Assembly (NCBI GenBank): GCA_034435955.1
Contig: DAOTWA010000047.1
Coordinates: forward strand, 1 to 64,000
Origin: DAOTWA01 sp034435955
GTDB lineage: Bacteria; Chloroflexota; Anaerolineae; Anaerolineales; Anaerolineaceae
Direction of reading: 5' to 3'
Length of the DNA stretch: 64,000 nt
Shown: piece after piece, positions 1 to 6,556 of the stretch
How positions within the stretch are numbered: the stretch's first letter is position 1
How the letters are laid out: each line of letters begins with the position of its first letter
Translations under genes and position numbers: made by a program
The notes under the pieces: model-generated
Told to the model about the DNA's origin: nothing
What the model saw: the letters and a program-made list of their open reading frames with translations, nothing else
Databases searched by the model: none

Positions 1-5
1 TCACC

Positions 6-599
6 TCACAGCACGGTGGCCAGATCCGCCACGGCGATCCACAGCCCTGCCGCCGCCAGCCCCAGCCCACAACCCGCTACCACGTCCAGCGGGTAATGCA
101 CCCCCATCGCGATCCGCCCCAGGCTGGTCACCGTCGCCAGCGCCGCCAGCAGCAGCATCAACGGCGCGCTCAGATGCAGCGCCAGGACCAGCACAGCCGC
201 CAGGAACCACACCCGCATGGCGTCCCCGCTTGGGAAGGAGGCGTCCTGCGGCCTCACCGGCTGAAGCATGCGCGCCTCGTGGTGCTCCGCGAACGGTCGC
301 GCCCGCCGCAGGTTGACCTTGATGGCCCGTTCGATGCCCACCGCCAACAGAAAGGCCAGCAACGCACTCACCCCCTTGCGCCAGTCCACCACGCTCAAAG
401 CCGCGATCCCCGCCAGCGTCACCGGCGTCGTGCCCAGCGGCCAGGCCACCCTGAACAGGCCGATCCACGGCAGCACGCCCAGCTTCCGGTGTAGCAAGGC
501 GAAGAGATGCTCGTCCATCGCCTGCATCGAAGCGCGCTGGTAGGCGGCGCCCACCACCATCAGCGCGATGCCCAGAAAACCCAGCTCCCAGGTGCTCAA
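6..599 (-). CDS. PAP2-family membrane phosphatase
   Basis: A 197-residue protein with about five hydrophobic segments and the three PAP2 phosphatase motifs: KVNLRRARP (KX6RP) near residue 90, FPSGD near 122, and GRIAMGVHYPLD (RX5HX3D) near 162. The family removes phosphate from lipid phosphates or pyrophosphates at the membrane. The middle motif is PSGD rather than the usual PSGH; that His normally protonates the leaving group, so catalysis may differ. The start is a TTG whose bases overlap the stop of the upstream acyltransferase (TTGA), which implies translational coupling. As the last gene of a lipid-synthesis operon, it may dephosphorylate a phosphatidyl-alcohol phosphate. The substrate is inference. 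Confidence 0.85.
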   Translation of the reverse strand: MSTWELGFLGIALMVVGAAYQRASMQAMDEHLFALLHRKLGVLPWIGLFRVAWPLGTTPVTLAGIAALSVVDWRKGVSALLAFLLAVGIERAIKVNLRRARPFAEHHEARMLQPVRPQDASFPSGDAMRVWFLAAVLVLALHLSAPLMLLLAALATVTSLGRIAMGVHYPLDVVAGCGLGLAAAGLWIAVADLATVL

Positions 600-1498
600 G
601 GTACACTCTCGAGGGTCTCAGGCCACACCGGGTAGAACATCAGCCACTGCTGAGGCGTCAGGCGGATGCATTTCTCGACCACCTGCAGCACCACCTCTGC
701 GTTCTGCACGATCTCTTCCTGGCGGTCCTTCATCGGCTGCATCTCGATCGGCTCAGAGGCGTCGATCAGATACATCCGGTCTTCTCTCAGATGCGCCCAT
801 ACCACGTAGACCGGCGAATGCGTCTTGAGCGCCATCTGTACGTAGGCCACCGGCAGGGCTGCCTTGCGCCCAAAGAACGTCACCCGATATTTCTGGCTGG
901 CGACAGGCCGATCAACGCCGGTCAGCACCGTCCCACCCTCGCTCAATCTCCGCGTCGCTTGGCCCAGTGCACTGATCGACATGGGCGTAATATCCAGTCC
1001 ATATGCCGCGCGCATCGAGTTCTGCCAGCGGTAGCCGCCAGAGGGCTGCGGCAAAGACAGCACCTGTGCGCGCAGCCCGCTGAGCGCCAGCGCGCGCAGT
1101 CCCAGATCGAAGTTGCTGATGTGCGGTCCCACCAGCACTGCGCCGCGCTTCCCGGCGGCGCTCTGCCTCACGATCGCCCATGCGCGCGGCGTCAGCTCCA
1201 TCTTCTCCAGCACCGCGTTCGGATTGTACATATAATGATAAAACTCATAGATGCAGTATCCGCTGTGCTGGAAGACCTCCAGCGTCCGTCTATCGAGCTC
1301 TTCCCGGCTGGCTTTTTCACCGCTCACCACCCATTGGTTGGCGCGCGCCGCGCGCACCTGCCGCGCGTTGCGCCGCGCTGCCACCAGTCGCGCCAGTGCC
1401 CGCGCCACCGGATAGCCCAGGTCGGGGGGCAGACTCCTCCCCAGCCCGAAGGCGATCCCCACTCCAAGGCGGCTGTTGATCACCGATTGCAGTTCCAT
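596..1498 (-). CDS. LpxL/HtrB-family lipid acyltransferase
   Basis: A 300-residue protein of the lysophospholipid/lipid A acyltransferase family. The HX4D catalytic motif is visible as HISNFD near residue 126, followed by the substrate-site region TGVDRP near 193 and FFGRKA near 207. Family members move an acyl chain to a glycolipid or phospholipid on the cytoplasmic face of the membrane. No lipid A pathway gene is seen nearby. The pairing with a CDP-alcohol phosphatidyltransferase resembles actinobacterial phosphatidylinositol-mannoside loci (PgsA plus acyltransferase), so a phosphoglycolipid substrate is a reasonable inference. The ATG has GGGAG just upstream at short spacing. Confidence 0.85.
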   Translation of the reverse strand: MELQSVINSRLGVGIAFGLGRSLPPDLGYPVARALARLVAARRNARQVRAARANQWVVSGEKASREELDRRTLEVFQHSGYCIYEFYHYMYNPNAVLEKMELTPRAWAIVRQSAAGKRGAVLVGPHISNFDLGLRALALSGLRAQVLSLPQPSGGYRWQNSMRAAYGLDITPMSISALGQATRRLSEGGTVLTGVDRPVASQKYRVTFFGRKAALPVAYVQMALKTHSPVYVVWAHLREDRMYLIDASEPIEMQPMKDRQEEIVQNAEVVLQVVEKCIRLTPQQWLMFYPVWPETLESVP

Positions 1499-1561
1499 TC
1501 TCCCGTCAAGGCCCCCACTGGCGATTTTGGCGCTTCCACACCCGATTCCTTGCCAAGACGA

Positions 1562-2197
1562 TCAGCCTTGGGTCTGATCCAGTTGCGAGGTCGCGGCTTG
1601 CGCCCGGTCTTGCCCTCCCAGATGGCGGAAACCCTCCAGAATGGGAGGGATGCCGCGCGCGACGCAGAACGCCACCGCGATCCATGCGATGACCAGAGAT
1701 GCCTCATGGACGGCCCCTGCCCAGGGATGCTGCAGCCGACTCAGACCCAGGTCAATGGTCAGCAGGCCGAAGGCGAACCCCTTGGAGATGCCGTAGCCGG
1801 AGCGCATCCAGGGGGACGAAACCAGGAAGCGGCTGATCGGCGAGGTGACCTGCTTGAACGGCGGCACCCCCTGCGCAATCCCCACCGCGCGAAAAGCATC
1901 CACTGTCACCCCACGCAGGATCACGATCAGTGGAATAGCGATCGAGATTAGCCGCAGATGGGCGAAAACTACCCATAGAAAGAATTCCAGTGTGCGGTCG
2001 GCGGCAATGTCCAGCGCGCTCCCCAGCAGGCTGGTCTCCTTCCTCCTCCGCGCGATCGTGCCGTCCAGGGTGTCCATCAGGATGATGATGGCGAGGAAAG
2101 GCACTCCCCACAGGATCAGCGTGGGCGAGCCCAGGTAAAGCAGCGCAACGAAGGCGCCCATAAGCGGAAATCTCAGCAACGTTATGAAATTGGCCAT
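1562..2197 (-). CDS. CDP-alcohol phosphatidyltransferase
   Basis: About 211 residues with several membrane segments. The full family signature DGX2ARX8GX3DX3D is present: DGTIAR, then G, D and D in LLGSALDIAAD, at residues 43-66. The enzyme joins a CDP-activated lipid to an alcohol (inositol phosphate, glycerol phosphate or similar), releasing CMP. The start at 2197 was chosen because GGAGAGG at 2205-2211 lies 7 nt upstream; an upstream in-frame start seven codons earlier lacks a ribosome site. It is the first gene of a three-gene minus-strand lipid operon. The exact alcohol acceptor cannot be read from the sequence. Confidence 0.88.
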   Translation of the reverse strand: MANFITLLRFPLMGAFVALLYLGSPTLILWGVPFLAIIILMDTLDGTIARRRKETSLLGSALDIAADRTLEFFLWVVFAHLRLISIAIPLIVILRGVTVDAFRAVGIAQGVPPFKQVTSPISRFLVSSPWMRSGYGISKGFAFGLLTIDLGLSRLQHPWAGAVHEASLVIAWIAVAFCVARGIPPILEGFRHLGGQDRAQAATSQLDQTQG

Positions 2198-2357
2198 TCG
2201 CAGTCCTCTCCACCGCAACCGCTATGATTATATCCTGATGCGCCGCGGGTGTGGAACGCTCGAAAAAGGTCCCTGGCCGGTTTTCGGTAAAGGGATAACC
2301 CCTTTTCACCTAAGCAGCAGGATGCAAGGCAATTGGAGCATAGAAGCACAGCGCGTA

Positions 2358-2385
2358 TTGACACCGCTCGAATAATAGATATAAT
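2358..2385 (+). promoter_or_regulatory. Sigma-70 promoter of the cysteine operon
   Basis: TTGACA at 2358-2363, a 16-nt spacer and TATAAT at 2380-2385: a consensus housekeeping promoter. Predicted transcription start is near 2392. This leaves a leader of about 235 nt before the cysteine synthase gene, long enough for an attenuator. Confidence 0.8.
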
Positions 2386-2422
2386 TATGATCAATATACT
2401 CATTATTTTTTGGAGATGGGAC

Positions 2423-2455
2423 ATGGCTTGTTGCATGTGTCTGGGGCGGGGTTAA
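2423..2455 (+). CDS. Cysteine-rich leader peptide (10 aa)
   Basis: A short reading frame encodes MACCMCLGRG and then TAA. Three of its first six codons are Cys (TGT 2429, TGC 2432, TGT 2438). GGAG at 2412-2415 sits 7 nt before the ATG, and the promoter is about 30 nt upstream. It precedes a cysteine biosynthesis operon, so it fits the known logic of amino-acid leader peptides: ribosomes stall on Cys codons when Cys-tRNA is scarce and change downstream RNA folding. Cys-rich leader peptides upstream of sulfur genes are known in mycobacteria and some proteobacteria. The role here is inferred from position and codon content. Confidence 0.72.
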   Translation: MACCMCLGRG

Positions 2456-2577
2456 CGATCACCGCTCCGGCCTGAGAACAAAAAACAGCTAACTCCCCGG
2501 TCAACGGTCGCAGGGTGGTCGGCAGCCCCGCAGGCGAAAATGGATTGGTTTCGCGCGGTGTTATGGATGGCACCCTC
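2443..2577 (+). promoter_or_regulatory. Candidate cysteine-responsive attenuator fold
   Basis: Within the leader RNA, GGGGCGG (2443-2449, inside the leader-peptide codons) can pair with CCGCTCC (2462-2468). The overlapping stretch CGGGGTTA (2447-2454) can instead pair, with a small bulge, with TAACTCCCCG (2490-2499). The two folds exclude each other, and a ribosome stalled on the Cys codons would cover the shared strand. Further hairpins follow: GCGAAA/TTTCGC (2534-2554) and GGTG/CACC (about 2557-2574). I see no clear U-tract terminator, so control of translation initiation or Rho access is as likely as intrinsic termination. Confidence 0.45.
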
Positions 2578-2627
2578 AGTATGAACGTTGGCCGTTTCAT
2601 TTTAATAATTGAGAATATGGAAGCCCT

Positions 2628-3581
2628 ATGACTTCTATGGCTGTAACAAAAGCTCGTGAATTTGCTCCGACGGTTCAAAACCTGGAATCGCTGGTCGGCA
2701 ACACTCCGCTTCTCCCTTTGAACCGCGTGACCGCGGGCCTCTCGCCCAACGTACAGGTGTTTGCCAAAGCGGAATGGTACAACCCGAGCGGCTCGATCAA
2801 AGACCGCCCGGCGCTCAACATCCTGCGCGCTGCCCTGGATCAGGGCCAGCTTACCCCCGGCCGGCGCCTGCTGGATTCGACCTCCGGCAACATGGGTATC
2901 GCCTACGCGACCTTCGGCGCCTGCATGGGTATCCCGGTCACCCTGGCCATCCCTGCCAACGCCAGTCGTGAGCGTTTAGCCGTTCTGCGCGCGCTTGGTG
3001 CCGAGCTGATCCTCACCGATCCCACCGAGGGCTCAGATGGAGCCATGCTCGCAGCCCGCCGCCTGGCGGAGCAATACCCCGAGCGCTATTATTACGCCAA
3101 TCAGTACGACAATCCGGCGAACTGGCAGGCCCACTTCCAGACTACTGGTCCAGAGATCTACCAGCAGACCGGCGGCGAGGTGACGGTCTTCGTGGCGGGT
3201 CTGGGCACTTCCGGCACCCTCACCGGCGCAGGTCGTTATCTACGCAGACGTATCCGCGGCGTCCAGATCGTCGCCATGCAGCCCAACGCCCCCTTCCATG
3301 GACTGGAAGGCCTCAAACACATGCCCACCGCCATCCGCCCGGGCATCTTCGATCCCGATCTGCCCGACCGCACCATCGAAGTCGACACCGAATCGGCATA
3401 TACTATGGCCAGGCGTCTGGCGCGCGAGGAGGGTCTCTTTGTAGGCATCTCCTCAGCGGCTGCGGCCGTAGCCGCCTTGCGTGTGGCTTCCGAATTGGAG
3501 CGGGGAGTGGTGGTGACCGTGTTCCCCGATTCGGGTTATAAATATCTGAGCGAGGGCTTTTGGCAGGAGAATCGGCCATGA
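2628..3581 (+). CDS. cysM: Cysteine synthase family protein (CysM-like, PLP)
   Basis: A 317-residue fold-type II PLP enzyme. NPSGSIKDRPA near residue 51 carries the PLP lysine, STSGNMGIA near 84 is the substrate loop, and GLGTSGTLTGAGRYL near 191 binds the PLP phosphate. Together with a JAMM protease, a ThiS-like carrier and a MoeB-like activator it matches the mycobacterial CysM/Mec/CysO route, in which O-phosphoserine takes sulfur from a carrier-protein thiocarboxylate. O-phosphoserine as substrate is inferred from this context. The ATG at 2628 has GGAAG 4 nt upstream; a second ATG at 2637 is possible. It overlaps the next gene by 4 nt (ATGA). Confidence 0.88.
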   Translation: MTSMAVTKAREFAPTVQNLESLVGNTPLLPLNRVTAGLSPNVQVFAKAEWYNPSGSIKDRPALNILRAALDQGQLTPGRRLLDSTSGNMGIAYATFGACMGIPVTLAIPANASRERLAVLRALGAELILTDPTEGSDGAMLAARRLAEQYPERYYYANQYDNPANWQAHFQTTGPEIYQQTGGEVTVFVAGLGTSGTLTGAGRYLRRRIRGVQIVAMQPNAPFHGLEGLKHMPTAIRPGIFDPDLPDRTIEVDTESAYTMARRLAREEGLFVGISSAAAAVAALRVASELERGVVVTVFPDSGYKYLSEGFWQENRP

Positions 3582-4009
3582 TCGAATTCGATTCACGCTT
3601 GCTGGCCCAAATTATCGCCCATGGCGAGCGCGCCTACCCTGAGGAAGGCGCCGGTTTTCTCCTCGGCCACGGGGATGATCCCCGCCGTGTGGAGGCCGTT
3701 CTTCCCCTTCCCAATTCCCGCGAAGACGCGTCTCGCCGCAACCGCTACTTGATCACCCCCCGTGATGTGTTGCGCGCGGAGCAAGAAGCCGCAAATCGCG
3801 GGCTGGTTATCGTGGGCGTGTTCCATTCTCACCCCGACCACCCCGATCTTCCCTCGGAGTTCGACCGCGAGTGGGCGCTCCCGTGGTTTTCCTATCTCAT
3901 CACCAGCGTACAGGCCGGCAAGGCCACCGGGAGCCGCTGCTGGCGTCTCCAGGAGGATCGCTCGGCTTTCTTCGAGGAGCCGCTGCGCATCGATGCACAC
4001 GACGGGTGA
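3578..4009 (+). CDS. mec: JAMM/Mov34 metalloprotease (Mec-like)
   Basis: About 143 residues with the JAMM zinc-protease signature: the catalytic Glu in EEGAGF near residue 16 and HSHPDHPDLPSEFD near 79, which fits HXHX7SX2D exactly. In the CysO pathway the homologous Mec enzyme releases cysteine from the CysO-Cys adduct. Here it may also have to trim the carrier, because the adjacent carrier has residues after its Gly-Gly (see the gene at 4046). The start at 3578 overlaps the stop of the cysteine synthase gene by 4 nt; an earlier start inside that gene is less likely. Confidence 0.88.
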   Translation: MIEFDSRLLAQIIAHGERAYPEEGAGFLLGHGDDPRRVEAVLPLPNSREDASRRNRYLITPRDVLRAEQEAANRGLVIVGVFHSHPDHPDLPSEFDREWALPWFSYLITSVQAGKATGSRCWRLQEDRSAFFEEPLRIDAHDG

Positions 4010-4045
4010 GTTCACATTGACGAACTGTTATCGAGGTTGAGATTA

Positions 4046-4354
4046 ATGACGATATTACGCATTCCGACACCCTTGCGGCCTTATGCCGCGAACCAGAGCG
4101 AGGTGGAACTTCACGGCGGCACAGTGGAGGAGATCGTGCAGGCCTTAGTGGAGCAATACCCGCAGCTTCGCCCACATCTTTTCGGCGATGACGGGCGCCT
4201 GCGCGCCTTCGTGCATATGTTCCTCAACGAGGAGGACATCCGCGACCTGCAAGGACTGCAGACCCCGGTAAAAGAAGGCGATCGGCTGATGATCGTCCCC
4301 AGCGTGGCCGGCGGATTGGAGGTGTTCGGTGCTTCCAACTCTCTCGAACGATGA
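4046..4354 (+). CDS. cysO: ThiS/MoaD-family sulfur carrier (CysO-like) with C-terminal tail
   Basis: About 102 residues of beta-grasp sulfur-carrier type, with the diagnostic VPSVAGG motif. In CysO the protein ends at this Gly-Gly, whose carboxylate is adenylated and thiolated. Here the frame runs 12 codons past Gly89-Gly90 (LEVFGASNSLER) before stopping at 4354, because the downstream gene starts inside it. The carrier would therefore need proteolysis to expose Gly-Gly, as in carriers such as QbsE that are trimmed by JAMM proteases. The adjacent JAMM protein is the obvious candidate. The ATG at 4046 is preceded by GAGG. Confidence 0.83.
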   Translation: MTILRIPTPLRPYAANQSEVELHGGTVEEIVQALVEQYPQLRPHLFGDDGRLRAFVHMFLNEEDIRDLQGLQTPVKEGDRLMIVPSVAGGLEVFGASNSLER

Positions 4355-5483
4355 AATCCTGCGCTACTCGCGCCACCTGCTGATCCCAGAGGTTGGCCTG
4401 GACGGGCAGCGCAAACTGAAGGCTGCCTCCGTGCTGCTGATTGGCACCGGCGGGTTGGGCTCCCCTGCAGCCCTGTATCTGGCGGCAGCTGGCGTAGGGC
4501 GCATCGGCCTGGTGGACTTTGACGTGGTAGATTTTTCCAACCTGCAGCGACAGGTTATCCACGGCACCAGCACGCTGGGCCGACTGAAGGTCGATTCAGC
4601 TCGCGAGCGCATGCACGACATCAACCCACGCGTGCAGATCGATACCTATAACGAGCCTTTGACCTCAGACAATGCCATGCGCATCGCCGGGGAGTATGAC
4701 ATTCTGGTGGATGGCACTGACAATTTCCCCACCCGCTATCTGGTGAACGATGTCTCTGTGCTGCTGGGCAAGCCCAACGTGTACGGCTCGATTTACCGTT
4801 TCGAAGGCCAGGTGAGTGTGTTTGACGCCCAGCGAGGCCCATGCTACCGCTGCCTGTTCCCCGAACCGCCGCCACCTAACCTGGTGCCTTCATGCGCCGA
4901 GGGCGGTGTCCTGGGCGTGCTGCCTGGTACCATTGGAACCCTTCAGGCCACTGAGACCATCAAGTTGATCTTGGGTATCGGCACACCTTTGATCGGCAAG
5001 TTGTTGCTGTACGACGCGCTGGATATGAGTTTCCAGTTCGTGCGTTTGCGCAAAAACCCCGACTGCAAGATCTGCAGCGACCACCCGGAGATTGACCACC
5101 TGATTGACTATGAAGCCTTCTGCGGCGTCCCGGGCCGTGACCATGATGACGGCTCGGCCGGCCAGGAGTGGGACATCGAGCCCGAGGACCTGGCGCGCAG
5201 GCTTTCGGACCACGAGCCGGTGCGTTTGATCGATGTGCGCGAGCCGTACGAGCTGCAAATTTCGCGTATCCCCCAGGCAGAGCTGATCCCCCTGGGAGAG
5301 CTGGCTGGCCGTTTAAAGGACCTGGACAGCGCGCAGGAAATCGTGTTGTTCTGCCGCACCGGTTCGCGCTCCGCCCGCGCCCTGGAGCTGCTGGTCAGCG
5401 CCGGCTTTCGCAGGGTTAAGAACCTGCATGGCGGCATCAATGCCTGGGCAGAAAAAGTCGACCGTTCGCTGCCGGTGTATTGA
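4329..5483 (+). CDS. moeB: MoeB/ThiF-type adenylyltransferase fused to rhodanese
   Basis: A 384-residue two-domain protein. The N-terminal E1-like domain has the nucleotide loop GTGGLGSPAALYLAAAGVG near residue 37 and zinc-type Cys pairs (CYRC near 173, CKIC near 249). The C-terminal rhodanese domain (about 275-380) carries the active-site loop LFCRTGSRS. It would adenylate the carrier C-terminus and deliver sulfane sulfur to form the thiocarboxylate. The start is a GTG inside the carrier gene, with GGAGG at 4318-4322 six nt upstream. That ribosome site overlaps the codons just after the carrier's Gly-Gly and explains the carrier's tail. Confidence 0.9.
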   Translation: MLPTLSNDEILRYSRHLLIPEVGLDGQRKLKAASVLLIGTGGLGSPAALYLAAAGVGRIGLVDFDVVDFSNLQRQVIHGTSTLGRLKVDSARERMHDINPRVQIDTYNEPLTSDNAMRIAGEYDILVDGTDNFPTRYLVNDVSVLLGKPNVYGSIYRFEGQVSVFDAQRGPCYRCLFPEPPPPNLVPSCAEGGVLGVLPGTIGTLQATETIKLILGIGTPLIGKLLLYDALDMSFQFVRLRKNPDCKICSDHPEIDHLIDYEAFCGVPGRDHDDGSAGQEWDIEPEDLARRLSDHEPVRLIDVREPYELQISRIPQAELIPLGELAGRLKDLDSAQEIVLFCRTGSRSARALELLVSAGFRRVKNLHGGINAWAEKVDRSLPVY

Positions 5484-5647
5484 CCGCATCCATGACCTTG
5501 ATTTATTATGGTGAATGCATGCAGAGACCGAAGGGAGGCGATCATTTCCTGGGGATGAGCTGTCTGTTGCGTCGGAATTGGGCGCAATGGTTTCAACCGC
5601 TTCTTGTAAGGGGTGTGCTGATGCAGACTGCTCATTGGATTTGACCC

Positions 5648-6556
5648 ATGTCAGATACGTCGGTATTATCCCAAACCATCCTTCATGAGAGCCAGCCTCA
5701 AGCCAAGAGAGTCCTCCTGGCCGTCATGGCTCACCCTGATGATGAGACCTTTGGCACAGGCGGCACGCTGGCGCTATATGCCCGCCGCGGCGTCGACGTA
5801 TACCTGGTTGTGGCCACTCGCGGTGAAGTGGGCGATGTTCCTCCTGAGATGCTGCGCGGATATGCTTCGGTGGGCGACCTGCGTGAGGCCGAGCTCCGCT
5901 GCGCCGCCGGCACCCTTGGACTGAAAGGCGTCTTTTTCCTCGGTTATCGCGATTCGGGCATGCCCGGCTCACCCGACAACCACCATCCGCAAGCGCTGGC
6001 CGCTCAGCCAGTTGAGCTGGTTGCGACCCAGGTCGCGCATTATATCCGACAGCTCCGCCCGCAGGTGGTCATCACTTTTGACCAGATCGGCGGTTATTTC
6101 CACCCCGATCACATCTCCATCCACAAGGCCACCGTGCTCGCTTTCGACCTGGCCGCCTCGCCCGATTTCAGCGATCCGCAAGGGTTGCCCCCTTATCCTG
6201 CGCAAAAGCTTTATTTCCACACCATTTCTCGCACCTTGCTGCGCACGGGCGTAGCACTCCTCCGATTGATCGGCCGGGATGCTCACAAATTTGGCAATAA
6301 TGGCGACATCGACCTGGCGGCCATAGCCGAAGTAGACATACCCATCCACGCCTCCATCGATTATCGACCGGTTGCGGGTGTACGCGCTGAGGCGGCCGCC
6401 TGTCACGCCAGCCAGGGCGGCGCCAACACCGTGCGTGGATTACAGGGCCTGGTGATGAAGCTGTTTTCCGGCCGCGATCTGTACATGCGCGCCTATCCAC
6501 CCGCTGATAATGGACTTCGCGAAAAGGACCTGTTCGAAGGCGTTTATCTGGACTAG
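5648..6556 (+). CDS. PIG-L/LmbE-family deacetylase
   Basis: A 302-residue zinc-dependent N-acetylglucosaminide deacetylase-like protein. AHPDDETFGTGG near residue 27 and the downstream HPDHI near 154 supply the zinc ligands and the catalytic Asp. Family members include MshB and Mca of mycothiol metabolism, BshB of bacillithiol metabolism, and sugar-lipid deacetylases. It lies 164 nt after the cysteine operon on the same strand, so a role with a Cys-derived thiol is possible but unproven. Its stop codon shares the palindrome CTAG (6553-6556) with the stop of the convergent clpB. Confidence 0.85.
   Translation: MSDTSVLSQTILHESQPQAKRVLLAVMAHPDDETFGTGGTLALYARRGVDVYLVVATRGEVGDVPPEMLRGYASVGDLREAELRCAAGTLGLKGVFFLGYRDSGMPGSPDNHHPQALAAQPVELVATQVAHYIRQLRPQVVITFDQIGGYFHPDHISIHKATVLAFDLAASPDFSDPQGLPPYPAQKLYFHTISRTLLRTGVALLRLIGRDAHKFGNNGDIDLAAIAEVDIPIHASIDYRPVAGVRAEAAACHASQGGANTVRGLQGLVMKLFSGRDLYMRAYPPADNGLREKDLFEGVYLD

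Noticed and set aside
2455..2627. TPP riboswitch or T-box in the cysM leader
   Set aside because: CTGAGA and AGGGTGG occur, but the remaining conserved blocks (the second TPP arm; ACCGCG after the T-box UGGN) are missing. The Cys leader peptide explains the region better.
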